This document shows positions 17,567 through 30,651 of a DNA stretch of 64,000 nt, piece by piece. The notes below the pieces were generated by a model. The model did not search any database and was not told where the DNA came from. It saw nothing but the letters and a program-made list of their open reading frames with translations. Within the stretch, counting starts at the first letter, position 1. Each line of letters opens with the position of its first letter. The position numbers and the translations under genes were made by a program. This DNA comes from Sporolactobacillus laevolacticus DSM 442 (lineage in GTDB: Bacteria > Bacillota > Bacilli > Bacillales > Sporolactobacillaceae): positions 124,001 to 188,000 of the forward strand of contig NZ_AWTC01000002.1 in NCBI RefSeq assembly GCF_000497245.1. Direction: 5' to 3'.

Positions 17567-18328
17567 ATGAATCAATCCGAATTTATTCGCATCTTAAAAG
17601 AGCAGCTTCAAGATCGAATGTCTGAACATGAACTCACGGAAATTATTAACGATTATGAAAGCTTTTTTGTTTCCGGTAGAGAGGAAGGACGCACAGACAA
17701 TAAAATTGCGGAGGAACTCGGTTCACCTATTATTCTAGCTACTTCTCTTTTGGAGCAGCAGAATGAGTCTAAACCAAAGATTGCCAATCCCGGCAAGCGG
17801 CTTTGTGCATTTTTGATTGATTCGCTCATTGCCGTCCTTCCCGCCTCCATCGCTTCTTTATTTATCGGGGGCCTTGCTGCACCGATCCTATTATTGATCT
17901 TGTCATATTCAAGCCCTGCTATAGGTGTCCTCATGTATGCAGGGACCGGTGCCTATTACACAGAACAAACAACCACAGTCGTATATGATGACCATACAGT
18001 TAAACATACAACTTACGACTCCAACAAGCCTTCCATGCTCATCATTACGACTAGTTATGCAGTCATTTTCTTCTACTTATTTTACGCTTTGATCTGTACA
18101 TGGCTCATGAACGGCCAAACACTAGGTAAAAAATTGTTAAGGATCCACGTACGTGCTGCTACAGCAGTACCCGCCACCAGAACAACTCTTTTTATTCGTG
18201 AATTTTTAGGAAAAGTACTCATTAATTCAATACCTTTCGTTCCGTTGGTTTCTCTATTCACAATGTTGTTCACTAAAGAAAATAAGTCTCTTCATGATCT
18301 TCTGGCTGGTACGATTGTCACCAAATGA
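17567..18328 (+). CDS. HAAS-domain / RDD-family membrane protein
   Basis: 253 residues. The first 65 form a DUF1700/HAAS-type helical domain (MNQSEFIRILKEQL, YESFF, EEGRTDNKIAEELGSP), normally found on partners of PadR regulators. An RDD membrane domain follows (PGKRLCAFLIDSLI carries the Arg and Asp; hydrophobic segments near 85-125, 155-180 and 215-235; final KSLHDLLAGT). RDD proteins are membrane proteins, some linked to ion transport; the function here is unknown. SD is AGAGGGATGAG. The gene is 13 bases from padR and appears to be its regulated partner. Confidence 0.85.
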   Translation: MNQSEFIRILKEQLQDRMSEHELTEIINDYESFFVSGREEGRTDNKIAEELGSPIILATSLLEQQNESKPKIANPGKRLCAFLIDSLIAVLPASIASLFIGGLAAPILLLILSYSSPAIGVLMYAGTGAYYTEQTTTVVYDDHTVKHTTYDSNKPSMLIITTSYAVIFFYLFYALICTWLMNGQTLGKKLLRIHVRAATAVPATRTTLFIREFLGKVLINSIPFVPLVSLFTMLFTKENKSLHDLLAGTIVTK

Positions 18329-18341
18329 TAGGAGGTTGATC

Positions 18342-18656
18342 ATGGATACACAAATGAAAAAAGGAATTCTCGAAATGTGCATTCTTTTTATGTTAAAAGA
18401 TGAACCGCTCTACGGTTATGAACTGATGAAATCTGTAAGACAGATCTTTCCAGATGTATATGAGGGGTCTGTATATACCATACTTCGCCGCCTAAAGGCG
18501 ACCGGATACACAAATGTGATCCAAAAAGAATCGCCGAACGGGCCGATACGAAAGTACTATGCGATTACACCAAACGGCCAATATTACATGGATCAAAGTG
18601 TCAAAGAATGGCAATCCATCGTTAAAGGGGTGATTCAATTAGGCATTAAATCTTAA
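18342..18656 (+). CDS. PadR-family transcriptional regulator
   Basis: 104 residues, PadR subfamily 2 (winged helix plus short dimerisation helix). Motifs: KKGILEMCILFML, YGYELMKSV, the recognition region EGSVYTILRRLKATG, and KYYAITPNG of the wing. I set the start at the ATG after a perfect AGGAGG, 13 bases after the upstream stop. The likely target is the 46-bp palindrome upstream of the operon. PadR-HAAS pairs usually have the regulator first; the order is reversed here. Confidence 0.92.
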   Translation: MDTQMKKGILEMCILFMLKDEPLYGYELMKSVRQIFPDVYEGSVYTILRRLKATGYTNVIQKESPNGPIRKYYAITPNGQYYMDQSVKEWQSIVKGVIQLGIKS

Positions 18657-18735
18657 TGAATTTATCAATATGTATTTCAACACAATGTTTCATATTCAAA
18701 TAGACGGATTGACTCTTTAAAAGTTAATCTCGTGG

Positions 18736-18873
18736 TTATTTCCGTCGAAAATTTATACACAATAAGATGACTAAAGCTGCGAGACAAAGAATAAAACCAG
18801 CAATGATCCATGGAAAAATACTGGTTAAGAAAAAAATCCAATGACTCGTGTTTGTTTGAGCAGAAATCGCCAT
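18736..18873 (-). CDS. Small single-pass membrane protein (45 residues)
   Basis: Not recognised. ATG after a strong AAAGGGGAG SD opens a 45-codon frame: a polar N-terminus (MAISAQTNTSH), one long hydrophobic helix (about residues 12-41), then a positive tail NFRRK. It begins 33 bases after the stop of the membrane-protein gene 18907-19584, on the same strand, so the two probably form an operon. A longer overlapping frame (18677-18901) lacks an SD and its start lies upstream of this one; I judge it a shadow. Confidence 0.65.
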   Translation of the reverse strand: MAISAQTNTSHWIFFLTSIFPWIIAGFILCLAALVILLCINFRRK

Positions 18874-18906
18874 AAAGTCTCCCCTTTCTAATTAAAAACA
18901 CTTATA

Positions 18907-19584
18907 TTAATCTATATCTCTAATTTGAAAATAGTGAAGCGGGTGGGTAGCAGACAATTTTAGTTTCTGACGCTGAATGCGTTCGGACACCGGCTTTATT
19001 GAATATTTTTTGAAATTCTCACCAAACATGTAATCAATTTCTCGGCGCTTCAAATATTCCGCTCGCGTGTATAGTTCACGCACCTTTGCATCCTTAAAGT
19101 AATTTTCATAATCGCCATTATAAGATACATCAAAGAACATTTCATTTCGCGTTCGAAAACTGTACTCATACAAATACTTGCGATCCTTTTTAAAGTGAAC
19201 TTCATAGTAATAACCGCCGAATTTCAAATCCGGAAATGCTCGATATTGGGCTATATCATCTGTCGAAAGTCCCTGCTTTGCCAAATAGTGAACGAAAACA
19301 GGATAAGTCCGCGCCGCTGTCCAAGGATAGAGATACAACCAATGACTAAAGGGGATAATGGAAAGAATCAAGACAATGATCCATTTCCACCACTGCTTCC
19401 ATGACTTGTAGAAGAAGATCGTTAAGGTATTAATAAATATAAAAAGAGTAGTAAAAAGAACGGTCGCTGTGAACATGCTGTTGACCACATCGATCAAAGT
19501 CTCCGCGCCAATAAAATGATTGAAATAGTTTATATAAATGACAAGCAATAAAAAAAGAATGATACACCGCTTTACATACTTCAT
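18907..19584 (-). CDS. Membrane protein of unknown function (DUF3139-like)
   Basis: 225 residues. Three hydrophobic helices lie near 8-25, 38-60 and 67-88, followed by a soluble C-terminal half. The segment with KQGLSTDDIAQY, FGGYYYEVHFKKDRKYLYEY resembles the DUF3139 pattern (a small exported domain), but I am not certain of that family. The ATG follows TTGGAG. A TATAAT lies about 30 bases upstream (19614-19619) without a good -35. No function can be assigned; it travels with the 45-residue protein. Confidence 0.7.
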   Translation of the reverse strand: MKYVKRCIILFLLLVIYINYFNHFIGAETLIDVVNSMFTATVLFTTLFIFINTLTIFFYKSWKQWWKWIIVLILSIIPFSHWLYLYPWTAARTYPVFVHYLAKQGLSTDDIAQYRAFPDLKFGGYYYEVHFKKDRKYLYEYSFRTRNEMFFDVSYNGDYENYFKDAKVRELYTRAEYLKRREIDYMFGENFKKYSIKPVSERIQRQKLKLSATHPLHYFQIRDID

Positions 19585-19729
19585 CTATGACTCCAATCAT
19601 TTACTTTTCTTCTATTATAAAGTATTTATTCACTGAAAAAACCGCACACATTAAGGTGAAGTCCGCATATTTCGTGCGTGACCCCGCATTTATGATGCGG
19701 GATTGCACATTATGCACCCTTTTAAAACG

Positions 19730-19755
19730 AAAAAAGAATCCACATAAGTGGATTC
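19730..19755 (-). terminator. Terminator of the pyr operon
   Basis: The minus-strand hairpin GAATCCAC / GTGGATTC with a four-base loop runs into TTTTTT, about 40 bases after the pyrE stop. Confidence 0.85.
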
Positions 19756-19793
19756 CCAACATAATTCTTATTATTCTTTCTAAAACGTACTGA

Positions 19794-20416
19794 TTACTTC
19801 TGCACTTGCCAGTCTTCCGAAGTTGGATCGGCGTACCATTTCTTCAGCTGTTCAAGTTGAGTACCGCTGATCGTTCCATTCTCAACTGCCAAGTGGATCA
19901 ATGTTTCAAAATCAGTCAGCGTCTCAAGTGCGATTTTTGCTTCCGTAAAGTTGGTGTCAGCTTTCGGAAGCTGATATGTAAAGATGGCGGCAACACCAAG
20001 GACTTCTGCCCCGATTTCTTCAACAGCGTGAGCTGCAGTAAGCACACTTCCGCCTGTTGAGATCAGGTCATCAATGACAACTACTTTTTGTCCTGGATTA
20101 ATGATTCCTTCAATCTGTTTTTTTCGTCCGTGCGACTTGGCTGACGAGCGAATATAAGCCATCGGCAGACCCATTGCTTCAGCAATTAGGGCTGCATGCG
20201 GAATCCCTGCAGTTGCTGTACCAGCGATTACGTCCGCATCAGGATAATGTGTTTGGATTAAGTTCACAAAAGCAGCGATGACATCTTTACGGACGTCCGG
20301 ATAAGCAAGGATTAGTCGATTATCACAATACACCGGCGACTTAATACCGGAAGCCCACGTGAACGGTTCTTCCGGACTGAGAACCACCGCATTTATTTTT
20401 AATAGATGACTGGCAA

Positions 20417-20435
<19 letters not shown>
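19794..20435 (-). CDS. pyrE: Orotate phosphoribosyltransferase
   Basis: 213 residues. It joins orotate to PRPP to give OMP. The PRPP-binding motif [13 protein letters not shown] (about 117-129) and the catalytic-loop Lys-rich stretch [14 protein letters not shown] are visible. The start lies inside pyrF (19-base overlap), and it is the last gene of the operon, before a terminator. Confidence 0.96.
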
Positions 20436-22821
<2,386 letters not shown>

Positions 22822-22825
<4 letters not shown>

Positions 22826-25800
22826 TGACCAACACCTGCTTTATCATCAGTGCCCTTCTGCGAAACTGAATGACCTTGCATTTGCGGCATGCATTCGGTT
22901 TGGAATGCCAGTGATTCAAGTACTGTAAGCAATGCTTCAGTTGTATCCAGTGATGTGAGGCAGACAACACCATTTTCAACCGACTCACGGCGAATTCGGA
23001 AGCCGTCTCTTGCCGGTCTTTGACCCTTAGTTAGGGTATTAACCACGAATTGCGCACCGCCATGCCGGATGACATCAAGCAAATTCGGCGTTTCTCCACC
23101 AATTTTATTGACTACAGTTACCGGCAGATTTCGTTCCGAGATCATCGATGCTGTGCCTTCTGTTGCCAAAATATTGTAGCCGATATCATAGAACCGTTTA
23201 ACGAGATCAAGTGCTTCTTCTTTATCTTTATCTGCAATCGTGAAGAGTACTGAACCATGTGCTGGGATCGTCATGCCGCTCGCGAGCAAGCCTTTGTAAA
23301 GTGCCTTTTCCAGTGTTACATCCTGGCCCATGACTTCACCGGTTGACTTCATTTCCGGTCCAAGGGTCACATCAACACGGCGTAGTTTGGCAAATGAGAA
23401 AACCGGTACTTTGACATAGACGCCACGTTTAGGCTCCGGATGGATCCCTGTTTCATAACCTAAATGTTCGAGTTTCTCTCCAAGAATCAGTTGAGTCGCT
23501 ACCTTTGCCATCGGTACACCCGTGATTTTGCTCAAGAAAGGAACCGTGCGGCTAGCACGCGGGTTTACCTCGATCACATACACATGCTCCCGATGAATAA
23601 CAAATTGAATGTTCAGCATGCCTACCACTTTGAGGCCGCGTGCAATCTTAATCGCAGTGTCTACAACCTCTTGTTTTACATGAACGCTTAGTGTTTGTGT
23701 CGGATACACCGCAATTGAATCTCCGGAATGGACACCTGAGCGTTCAATATGTTCCATGATTCCCGGGATATACACATTTTCACCATCAGATAGCGCGTCA
23801 AGCTCAATTTCCGTACCAACCAGATAGCGGTCAACCAATACAGGATGGTCGGGATTAATCAGGACTGCGTGATCCATATAGTGTTTGAGCGAGGTTTCAT
23901 TATATACAATCTCCATTGCGCGTCCTCCAAGTACGTACGAAGGACGAACAAGAACCGGATAATCCAGCTTATTGGCAATTTTCACTGCTTCTTCGGTCGA
24001 GAAGGCTGTATCGCCTGCCGGATGATCAACATTCAGCTTTAACAGCAGCTGTTCGAAACGGTCACGGTCTTCGGCTTGATCCATTGCATCAAGTGTTGTT
24101 CCCAGAATCTGAACTCCGTTTGCGGCAAGTCCAGAAGCCAGATTAATCGCTGTCTGACCACCAAACTGGACAACCACTCCCTTTGGTTTCTCCAGATCAA
24201 TCACGTGCATGACATCTTCAAGAGTCAGCGGTTCAACGTAAAGCTTATCAGAAACACTGAAGTCAGTCGATACTGTTTCAGGATTGTTATTAATCATGAT
24301 CGCTTCATAGCCTTGCTGCTTGATTGCCCAAACCGCGTGTACAGTTGCGTAGTCAAATTCAACCCCTTGACCGATACGGATTGGTCCCGAACCGAGCACA
24401 ATCACACTCTCGCGTTCAGATACGATTGACTCATTTTCATCTTCGTAGCTGCTGTAGTAATAAGGCGTTTCAGAAGCAAATTCTCCAGCACATGTATCTA
24501 CCATTTTGTATACCGGACGGATGCCGCGTTCTTTGCGCCAAGCAGAAACTGCTTTTTCAGTCATTTTCCAGCATTGCGCAATTTTCCAGTCGGAAAAGCC
24601 ATGCTTTTTGGCATTAAGGAGCGCTTTTTCGTTATCCGGCGCTGCTTCCAAATCCTTTTCAATCGCAACAATCTTGGCAATCTTATTCAAGAAGAATCGA
24701 TCAATTTGTGTACAAGCCCAGATCTCTTCAATATCAGCGCCTCTACGTAGCGTTTCAGCAATCAGGAACAATCTGCGATCATCTTTCTTCTTAATGATGT
24801 TAAACAGATCTTCCATACTCATATCTGCTGTTTCTTTAAGCTCTAGATGTAATGTGCCATTTTCAAGTGAGCGAACAGCCTTAAGAATAGACTCTTCAAA
24901 ATTTCGACCCATAGCCAGAACTTCGCCGGTTGCCTTCATTTGTGTACCCAGAGTTCGTTTTGCATCATCGAACTTATCAAATGGCCATCGAGGAATTTTG
25001 GTAACGACATAGTCCAGTGTTGGTTCAAAGCTTGCATAAGTTGTTCCGGTTACCGCATTCTTGATTTCATCTAGATGATAGCCAACTGCAATTTTAGCTG
25101 CTACTTTCGCGATCGGATACCCTGTTGCCTTTGAGGCGAGTGCCGAAGAGCGGCTGACTCGAGGATTAACTTCAATAATATAATAGCGGTCGCTGTTCGG
25201 ATCCTGTGCCAGTTGGACATTGCAGCCACCCTCAATTTTCAGCGCGCGTACAATTTTCAACGAAACACTTCGCAAATGCTGTAAGTCGCGATCGCTCAAT
25301 GTTTGGCACGGCGCCGTAACAATTGAATCACCGGTATGGATCCCGACAGGATCAATATTTTCCATATGGCAGACAGAGATGGCACCGTCATTGGCATCAC
25401 GCATCACTTCAAATTCAATTTCTTTAAATCCGGCAATACTTTTTTCAATCAGTACTTGGTGAACCGGGCTCAATTTCAAACCATTTTCAGCGATGGTGTC
25501 CAACTCTTCATCGGTTGACGCGATCCCGCCGCCTGTGCCACCTAACGTAAACGCAGGGCGGATAATTACCGGAAGCTGGACTTTCGCTACAAAAGCACGT
25601 GCCTCATCCAAACTTGTCACAATCTCACTCGGAGGAACAGGTTCACCTAGCTCAATCATTAAGTCCCGGAATTTCTCACGATCTTCAGCTTTCTCGATTG
25701 TATCAAGATTCGTTCCAAGAAATTGAACATTAAGTTCATCAAGTATGCCGGTTTGGTGAAGCTGTACAGCCAGATTCAAGCCGGTTTGTCCACCAAGCGT

Positions 25801-26064
25801 TGCAAGCAGTCCGTCCGGATGCTCTTTGCGAATAATTTTACTGACAAATTCAACAGTCAGCGGCTCGATATAGACGCGATCTGCGATATCTGTATCCGTC
25901 ATAATCGTTGCCGGGTTCGAGTTAACGAGGACAACTTCATAGCCTTCCTCTCGAAGTGATTGGCAGGCTTGTGTGCCGGAATAGTCAAATTCTGCAGCCT
26001 GTCCAATAATAATAGGTCCTGATCCGATGACCAAAATCTTCTTTATATCTGTTCTCTTAGGCAA
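22822..26064 (-). CDS. carB: Carbamoyl-phosphate synthase large subunit
   Basis: 1080 residues. Two homologous ATP-grasp halves (the first begins [22 protein letters not shown] in pieces; the second near residue 545, [19 protein letters not shown]), an oligomerisation domain between them, and a C-terminal MGS-like allosteric domain (about 930-1065). I choose a TTG start giving [14 protein letters not shown], which matches the family N-terminus and has an AAGGTG SD. It overlaps the carA stop by eight bases. The reported ATG ten codons upstream lies within carA and is not supported by length. Confidence 0.95.
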
Positions 26065-27148
26065 GCCGTGCACCTTCCTTCTTGTTTGTTTCAATCATGC
26101 TGAGGAATTCATCAAACAAATCCTGGCTGTCATCTGGTCCTGGCGAAGCTTCAGGGTGATATTGAACACTGAAAGCCTGATACTTCGTATGACGCAGCCC
26201 TTCAATTGTTCCGTCATTGATTGCGACATGTGTCACTTCGAGATTGGTTCCTTCGAGAGATTCCCTTTCTACAGTGAATCCGTGGTTTTGTGAAGTGATG
26301 ACAAATTTTCCAGAGCGCAGATTTTTCACTGGGTGGTTAACGCCTCGGTGTCCAAAACGCATCTTCACAGTATTTGCGCCTGCAGCAAGTGCAAACAGCT
26401 GATGGCCGAGGCATATGCCGAATACAGGGATTTTACCCAGTATTTCTTTGACCATCTCAACCGCTTCAGGCACTTCTTTAGGGTCGCCAGGGCCGTTACT
26501 CAGCAAAACACCATCCGGATGGAGCTTGAAGATGTCTTCTGCCGATGTTTGATAAGGGACAATGACTACATCAAAATTCCGTTTGATACATTCACGTAAA
26601 ATGCCTTGCTTCGCGCCGAAATCGACAAGAACAACGCGAGGTCCTGAACCAGGAGTCACATACGCCGACTTTGTGGATACGCGACTAATCTGATCAGTCG
26701 GAAGCGGCCACTTTTTTAATTCTGCAGCGACTTCAGCCGGATCTGCTTCCGCCGACACAATCTTTCCTCGAAGCGTTCCGTATTCACGAATCACTTTTGT
26801 CAACTTGCGCGTGTCGATACCTTCAATACCTGGAACATCATATTCTTCAAGCCATTCGCTTAGTGTTTTGTCCTTCTGCCAATGTGACGGTGTTTTCGCG
26901 ACCTCTTTGACAATTAATCCAGAAATGCTCGGACGCCCTGATTCGTTATCTGAACGGTTAATCCCATAATTACCAATCAAAGGGTAAGTCATCGTTACGA
27001 TTTGTCCGCAGTAGGAAGGATCAGTTATCAGTTCCTGATACCCCGTCATCCCCGTATTAAAGACGACTTCCCCCTTCATGTCGGCAGTGCTGCCAAAGCT
27101 TTCGCCAACGAAAGCTTCACCGTTTTCCAATACAAGCTGTCTTTTCAA
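26057..27148 (-). CDS. carA: Carbamoyl-phosphate synthase small (glutaminase) subunit
   Basis: 363 residues. It hydrolyses glutamine and channels ammonia to CarB. A class I glutamine amidotransferase domain carries the nucleophile Cys in [10 protein letters not shown] (about residue 250) and His/Glu in YHPEASPGP. The TTG start follows AAGGAG by about ten bases and gives [10 protein letters not shown], the usual family N-terminus; upstream in-frame codons would add 16 residues without homology. It sits directly after pyrB; pyrC, usually between them, is absent. Confidence 0.94.
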   Translation of the reverse strand: MKRQLVLENGEAFVGESFGSTADMKGEVVFNTGMTGYQELITDPSYCGQIVTMTYPLIGNYGINRSDNESGRPSISGLIVKEVAKTPSHWQKDKTLSEWLEEYDVPGIEGIDTRKLTKVIREYGTLRGKIVSAEADPAEVAAELKKWPLPTDQISRVSTKSAYVTPGSGPRVVLVDFGAKQGILRECIKRNFDVVIVPYQTSAEDIFKLHPDGVLLSNGPGDPKEVPEAVEMVKEILGKIPVFGICLGHQLFALAAGANTVKMRFGHRGVNHPVKNLRSGKFVITSQNHGFTVERESLEGTNLEVTHVAINDGTIEGLRHTKYQAFSVQYHPEASPGPDDSQDLFDEFLSMIETNKKEGARLA

Positions 27149-27225
27149 TCGATTGCCACTCCTTTTATACAAATGAGCTCGCTCATCTGATATCATCTAA
27201 ATCAATTATGCCAGGCTTTCTTTGA

Positions 27226-28149
27226 TCACCATTTTTCAGCGACACGTTCAGTTACTGTTGCAATTTTTTTTGAACTTAACGCCCATTCGAGACTGGCCAT
27301 ACGTGCTGAAACACCATTTTTGATTTGTTTAAAATAACGTGAACGACTGGATTCAACGAGTTCATTATCAAGCTCGACACCTCTGTTAATTGGTCCTGGA
27401 TGCATGATGATGCTCTGCGGTTTCATTCTCATGGATCGCTCAAGAGTGAGTCCGTACCTCGTGTGGTACTCCTCTTTTGTCATGTTCATCGCTTGTTCAT
27501 GACGTTCATGCTGAATGCGAAGCATGATGACAGCCTCAGCTGTTTCGATCGCTTCATCAACTGTCACGTAGGTGCCGGGCAATGATTCGTTCCGCCATTC
27601 TTCAGGGCCGGAGAGAAGCACACGGCACCCCAGTCGAGTCAATACTTCTGCATCTGATTTTGCCACCCTGCTATACCGCAGGTCGCCGATGATTGCAACG
27701 GTCAGACCTTTCAGAAGGAGGAATTCTTGACGCAATGTCAGGAGGTCGAGCAGCGCCTGTGTCGGATGATCACCTGCGCCGTCGCCAGCGTTGAGAACAG
27801 AGATTCCGATGCCTTCAAGTGCTCGGTAGTAACCGATATCTTGATGACGAATTACGACTGCGTTAGCCCCAATCGCTTCCATTGTTTTCACTGTATCATA
27901 GAGTGACTCGCCCTTCAGCGCACTCGATGTCTTGCTGCTAAAATTAAGAACTTGGTAACCAAGCCGTTTCTCAGCAGTTTCAAAACTAAAGCGGGTACGG
28001 GTGCTCGGTTCATAAAAGAGGTTGGCAACGAGTGTATTTTTCGGTGCAAACCATCCTTCTTCATTCATTTCATGTATTTGTTCCGCGCGAGCCAAAATAT
28101 CATTAATTTCCGTTACCGACAGATCATTCAAGCTGAGCAGATTTGCCAT
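27226..28149 (-). CDS. pyrB: Aspartate carbamoyltransferase catalytic chain
   Basis: 307 residues. It condenses carbamoyl phosphate and aspartate. Carbamoyl-phosphate loop STRTRFSFE (about 50-58), HPTQALLDL, RLQ-equivalent LRIQHERH, and HPGPINRG near the C-terminus are all present. A PyrR attenuator lies immediately upstream, so expression is separately controlled from pyrR. SD is AGAGGGGG. Confidence 0.96.
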   Translation of the reverse strand: MANLLSLNDLSVTEINDILARAEQIHEMNEEGWFAPKNTLVANLFYEPSTRTRFSFETAEKRLGYQVLNFSSKTSSALKGESLYDTVKTMEAIGANAVVIRHQDIGYYRALEGIGISVLNAGDGAGDHPTQALLDLLTLRQEFLLLKGLTVAIIGDLRYSRVAKSDAEVLTRLGCRVLLSGPEEWRNESLPGTYVTVDEAIETAEAVIMLRIQHERHEQAMNMTKEEYHTRYGLTLERSMRMKPQSIIMHPGPINRGVELDNELVESSRSRYFKQIKNGVSARMASLEWALSSKKIATVTERVAEKW

Positions 28150-28227
28150 CTTAAAATCCCCCTCTAGTTTTTAATGTGCGCCTATTTTCGTCGCCTTTGC
28201 ATCTATTTCATAAACTTTTTAGATACT

Positions 28228-28320
28228 AAAAAACCTCTCTGCCAGAATATGACAAAGAGGTTGTGTGCAAAAAAGCTGTACTGTGCGAAGCCACTCTTTA
28301 TCAGTCTCTCTGGACTGCCT
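28228..28320 (-). promoter_or_regulatory. PyrR-regulated attenuator in the pyrR-pyrB gap
   Basis: Minus-strand AGTCCAGAGAGACT (28303-28316) is the conserved PyrR-binding hairpin loop, preceded by TTTTAAAGGC. About 40 bases later comes a terminator, AACCTCT / AGAGGTT, followed by six T (28228-28262). With UMP, PyrR stabilises the binding loop and the terminator forms. Confidence 0.9.
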
Positions 28321-28350
28321 TTAAAAGATACTTTACGTTCCGCTAAGCTA

Positions 28351-29045
<695 letters not shown>

Positions 29046-29080
29046 TTAAAAGGAACTCATTCAATTTTTAAGCTATAGCA

Positions 29081-29110
29081 AGTATAGCCAAGTTGTGCCT
29101 GACTTGTCAA
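29081..29110 (-). promoter_or_regulatory. Promoter of the pyr operon
   Basis: TTGACA (29105-29110) and TATACT (29081-29086) on the minus strand with an 18-base spacer. Transcription should begin near 29074, just upstream of the PyrR loop. Confidence 0.8.
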
Positions 29111-29153
29111 TGAACATTCGACGTTTTTTACTCTTTATTTTTGGCATTTGCTA

Positions 29154-30074
29154 TTACTTGAAAACATTGGTACGAAGTCCGTCAAGCAATTGCTCCATAT
29201 CTCTAGGAAGCGGCGCTTGAAAGAGCATGAACTGATGAGTCACAGGATGCGTGAATCCGAGTTCAACCGCGTGCAGCGCCTGTCCCTGAATCGGCAAGGT
29301 CTTGCGTGGACCGTATTTCGGATCACCGGCTAGCGGATGCCCAATATAAGCCATATGCACACGAATTTGATGCGTCCGACCGGTTTCTAGCCGGCAGGCA
29401 ACATATGTATAACGTGAAAAACGCTCAAGCACTTTGAAATGTGTCACTGCATGCTTGCTGTTCTTTTCAGTCACCGCCATCTTCTTACGGTCCTTATCCG
29501 CTCGTCCGATCGGCGCATCAATGGTTCCCTCATCATGAGGCAGAATACCGTGGACGATCGCCAAATAGAGACGTTGTGTCGTTTTATCCTTTAACTGAGC
29601 AGCGAGAGAGTGATGCGCCTCGTCTGTTTTTGCAACCATTAGAAGCCCGGACGTCTCTTTGTCAATTCGATGCACAATCCCCGGGCGCATAATACCGTTA
29701 ATTCCCGACAAGTCATGGCAATGGCCAAGCAGAGCATTGACTAAGGTTCCCTTAAGATGACCAGGGGCAGGATGCACGACCATTCCTCTAGGTTTATTGA
29801 TTACAATGACTGATGAATCCTCATAGACAATGTCTAAAGGAAGATCTTCTGGTTCAACATCAAGCGGTTCGGGTTCAGGAAGATGAACGAGCACCTCATC
29901 ATCTTCCTTCATCCGATAACTCGTTTTTACAGCAGAACCGTTAACGAGAATGTTGCCATCCTTGATCAGCTGCTGGAGCCGATTTCTTGATTCACTTGTG
30001 ATCTGTTCACTTGTCCAGCTATCAATACGTTTTCCTTCGTCACTTGCCTCAACTATTTTAACAATATCCGGCAT
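29154..30074 (-). CDS. rluD: RluA/RluD-family 23S rRNA pseudouridine synthase (YlyB)
   Basis: 306 residues. An N-terminal S4 RNA-binding domain (about 12-75) precedes the RluA catalytic domain with HRIDKETSGLLM, which carries the catalytic Asp (about residue 138), and RLETGRTHQIRVH. In B. subtilis the gene at this position is ylyB; the precise rRNA target is not provable from sequence. TAATG overlap with lspA shows coupling. Confidence 0.92.
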   Translation of the reverse strand: MPDIVKIVEASDEGKRIDSWTSEQITSESRNRLQQLIKDGNILVNGSAVKTSYRMKEDDEVLVHLPEPEPLDVEPEDLPLDIVYEDSSVIVINKPRGMVVHPAPGHLKGTLVNALLGHCHDLSGINGIMRPGIVHRIDKETSGLLMVAKTDEAHHSLAAQLKDKTTQRLYLAIVHGILPHDEGTIDAPIGRADKDRKKMAVTEKNSKHAVTHFKVLERFSRYTYVACRLETGRTHQIRVHMAYIGHPLAGDPKYGPRKTLPIQGQALHAVELGFTHPVTHQFMLFQAPLPRDMEQLLDGLRTNVFK

Positions 30075-30529
30075 TATTGTTCCTTCTTTCCATCAAGGAA
30101 CAGATATATGATAAGCAGAATGACACCGATAAAAAGTGAAGAATCCGCAAGATTAAAGACCGGAAAGCTGTAATGAACAAGATAAACATGAATAAAATCA
30201 ACAACTTCGCCTCGGAACATACGATCAAAGAAATTACCGAGTGTTCCACCGATAATAAAGCCAAGTGAAGTCCCTAAAAGAGGATGTTTTCTGCCATACT
30301 TTTGCATGTAATAGATGACAACGGCCAAAACAACTACTGTGATGATGAAAAAGAAGAAAAATTGTCCTTCTAAAATGCTCCAGGCTGCCCCCGTATTACG
30401 TATTGATGTTAAATAGAAGAAACCCGGAATGATGGTAACACTGTCACCAATCTGCATATTTTGGATAACAAGCCATTTTGATAACTGGTCGATCAATAAA
30501 ACAAAAACTGCAAGTGCGTAATAAATCAT
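30074..30529 (-). CDS. lspA: Lipoprotein signal peptidase
   Basis: 151 residues. A four-helix membrane aspartyl protease that cleaves lipoprotein signal peptides after lipidation. The active-site regions [17 protein letters not shown] and [11 protein letters not shown] carry the two catalytic Asp, and the NTGAAWSI motif is present. SD is TGGAGG. The stop overlaps the rluD-like start. Confidence 0.95.
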   Translation of the reverse strand: MIYYALAVFVLLIDQLSKWLVIQNMQIGDSVTIIPGFFYLTSIRNTGAAWSILEGQFFFFFIITVVVLAVVIYYMQKYGRKHPLLGTSLGFIIGGTLGNFFDRMFRGEVVDFIHVYLVHYSFPVFNLADSSLFIGVILLIIYLFLDGKKEQ

Positions 30530-30592
30530 GTATGAATTCCTCCAGAACGGTCGCAGGATATAGTCTGCGTTTTGCCTTTTTCCTCTTTCTGC

Positions 30593-30646
30593 ATTTTAGC
30601 ATAATTTTTTCGAAAGATATATGTATGCAGCGGGCAAGCCCGCTGC
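30593..30646 (-). promoter_or_regulatory. Hairpin and extended -10 promoter upstream of lspA
   Basis: The stem GCAGCGGGC / GCCCGCTGC (30627-30646) follows the ylyA-like stop but lacks a U-tract, so termination is doubtful. Downstream on the minus strand, TATGCTAAAAT (-10 TAAAAT, 30593-30598) looks like an extended -10 promoter for lspA-rluD; no good -35 is seen. Confidence 0.4.
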
Positions 30647-30651
30647 TCAAA

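Noticed and set aside
18677-18901. 74-codon minus-strand frame over the small membrane-protein region
   Set aside because: It has no SD and its composition is unlike a membrane or soluble protein; the 45-codon frame in another phase has a strong SD and a clear helix.
19683-19701. CCCGCAT / ATGCGGG inverted repeat as a terminator
   Set aside because: No T-tract on either side; the pyr terminator is the separate hairpin at 19730-19755. It may be a minor repeat.
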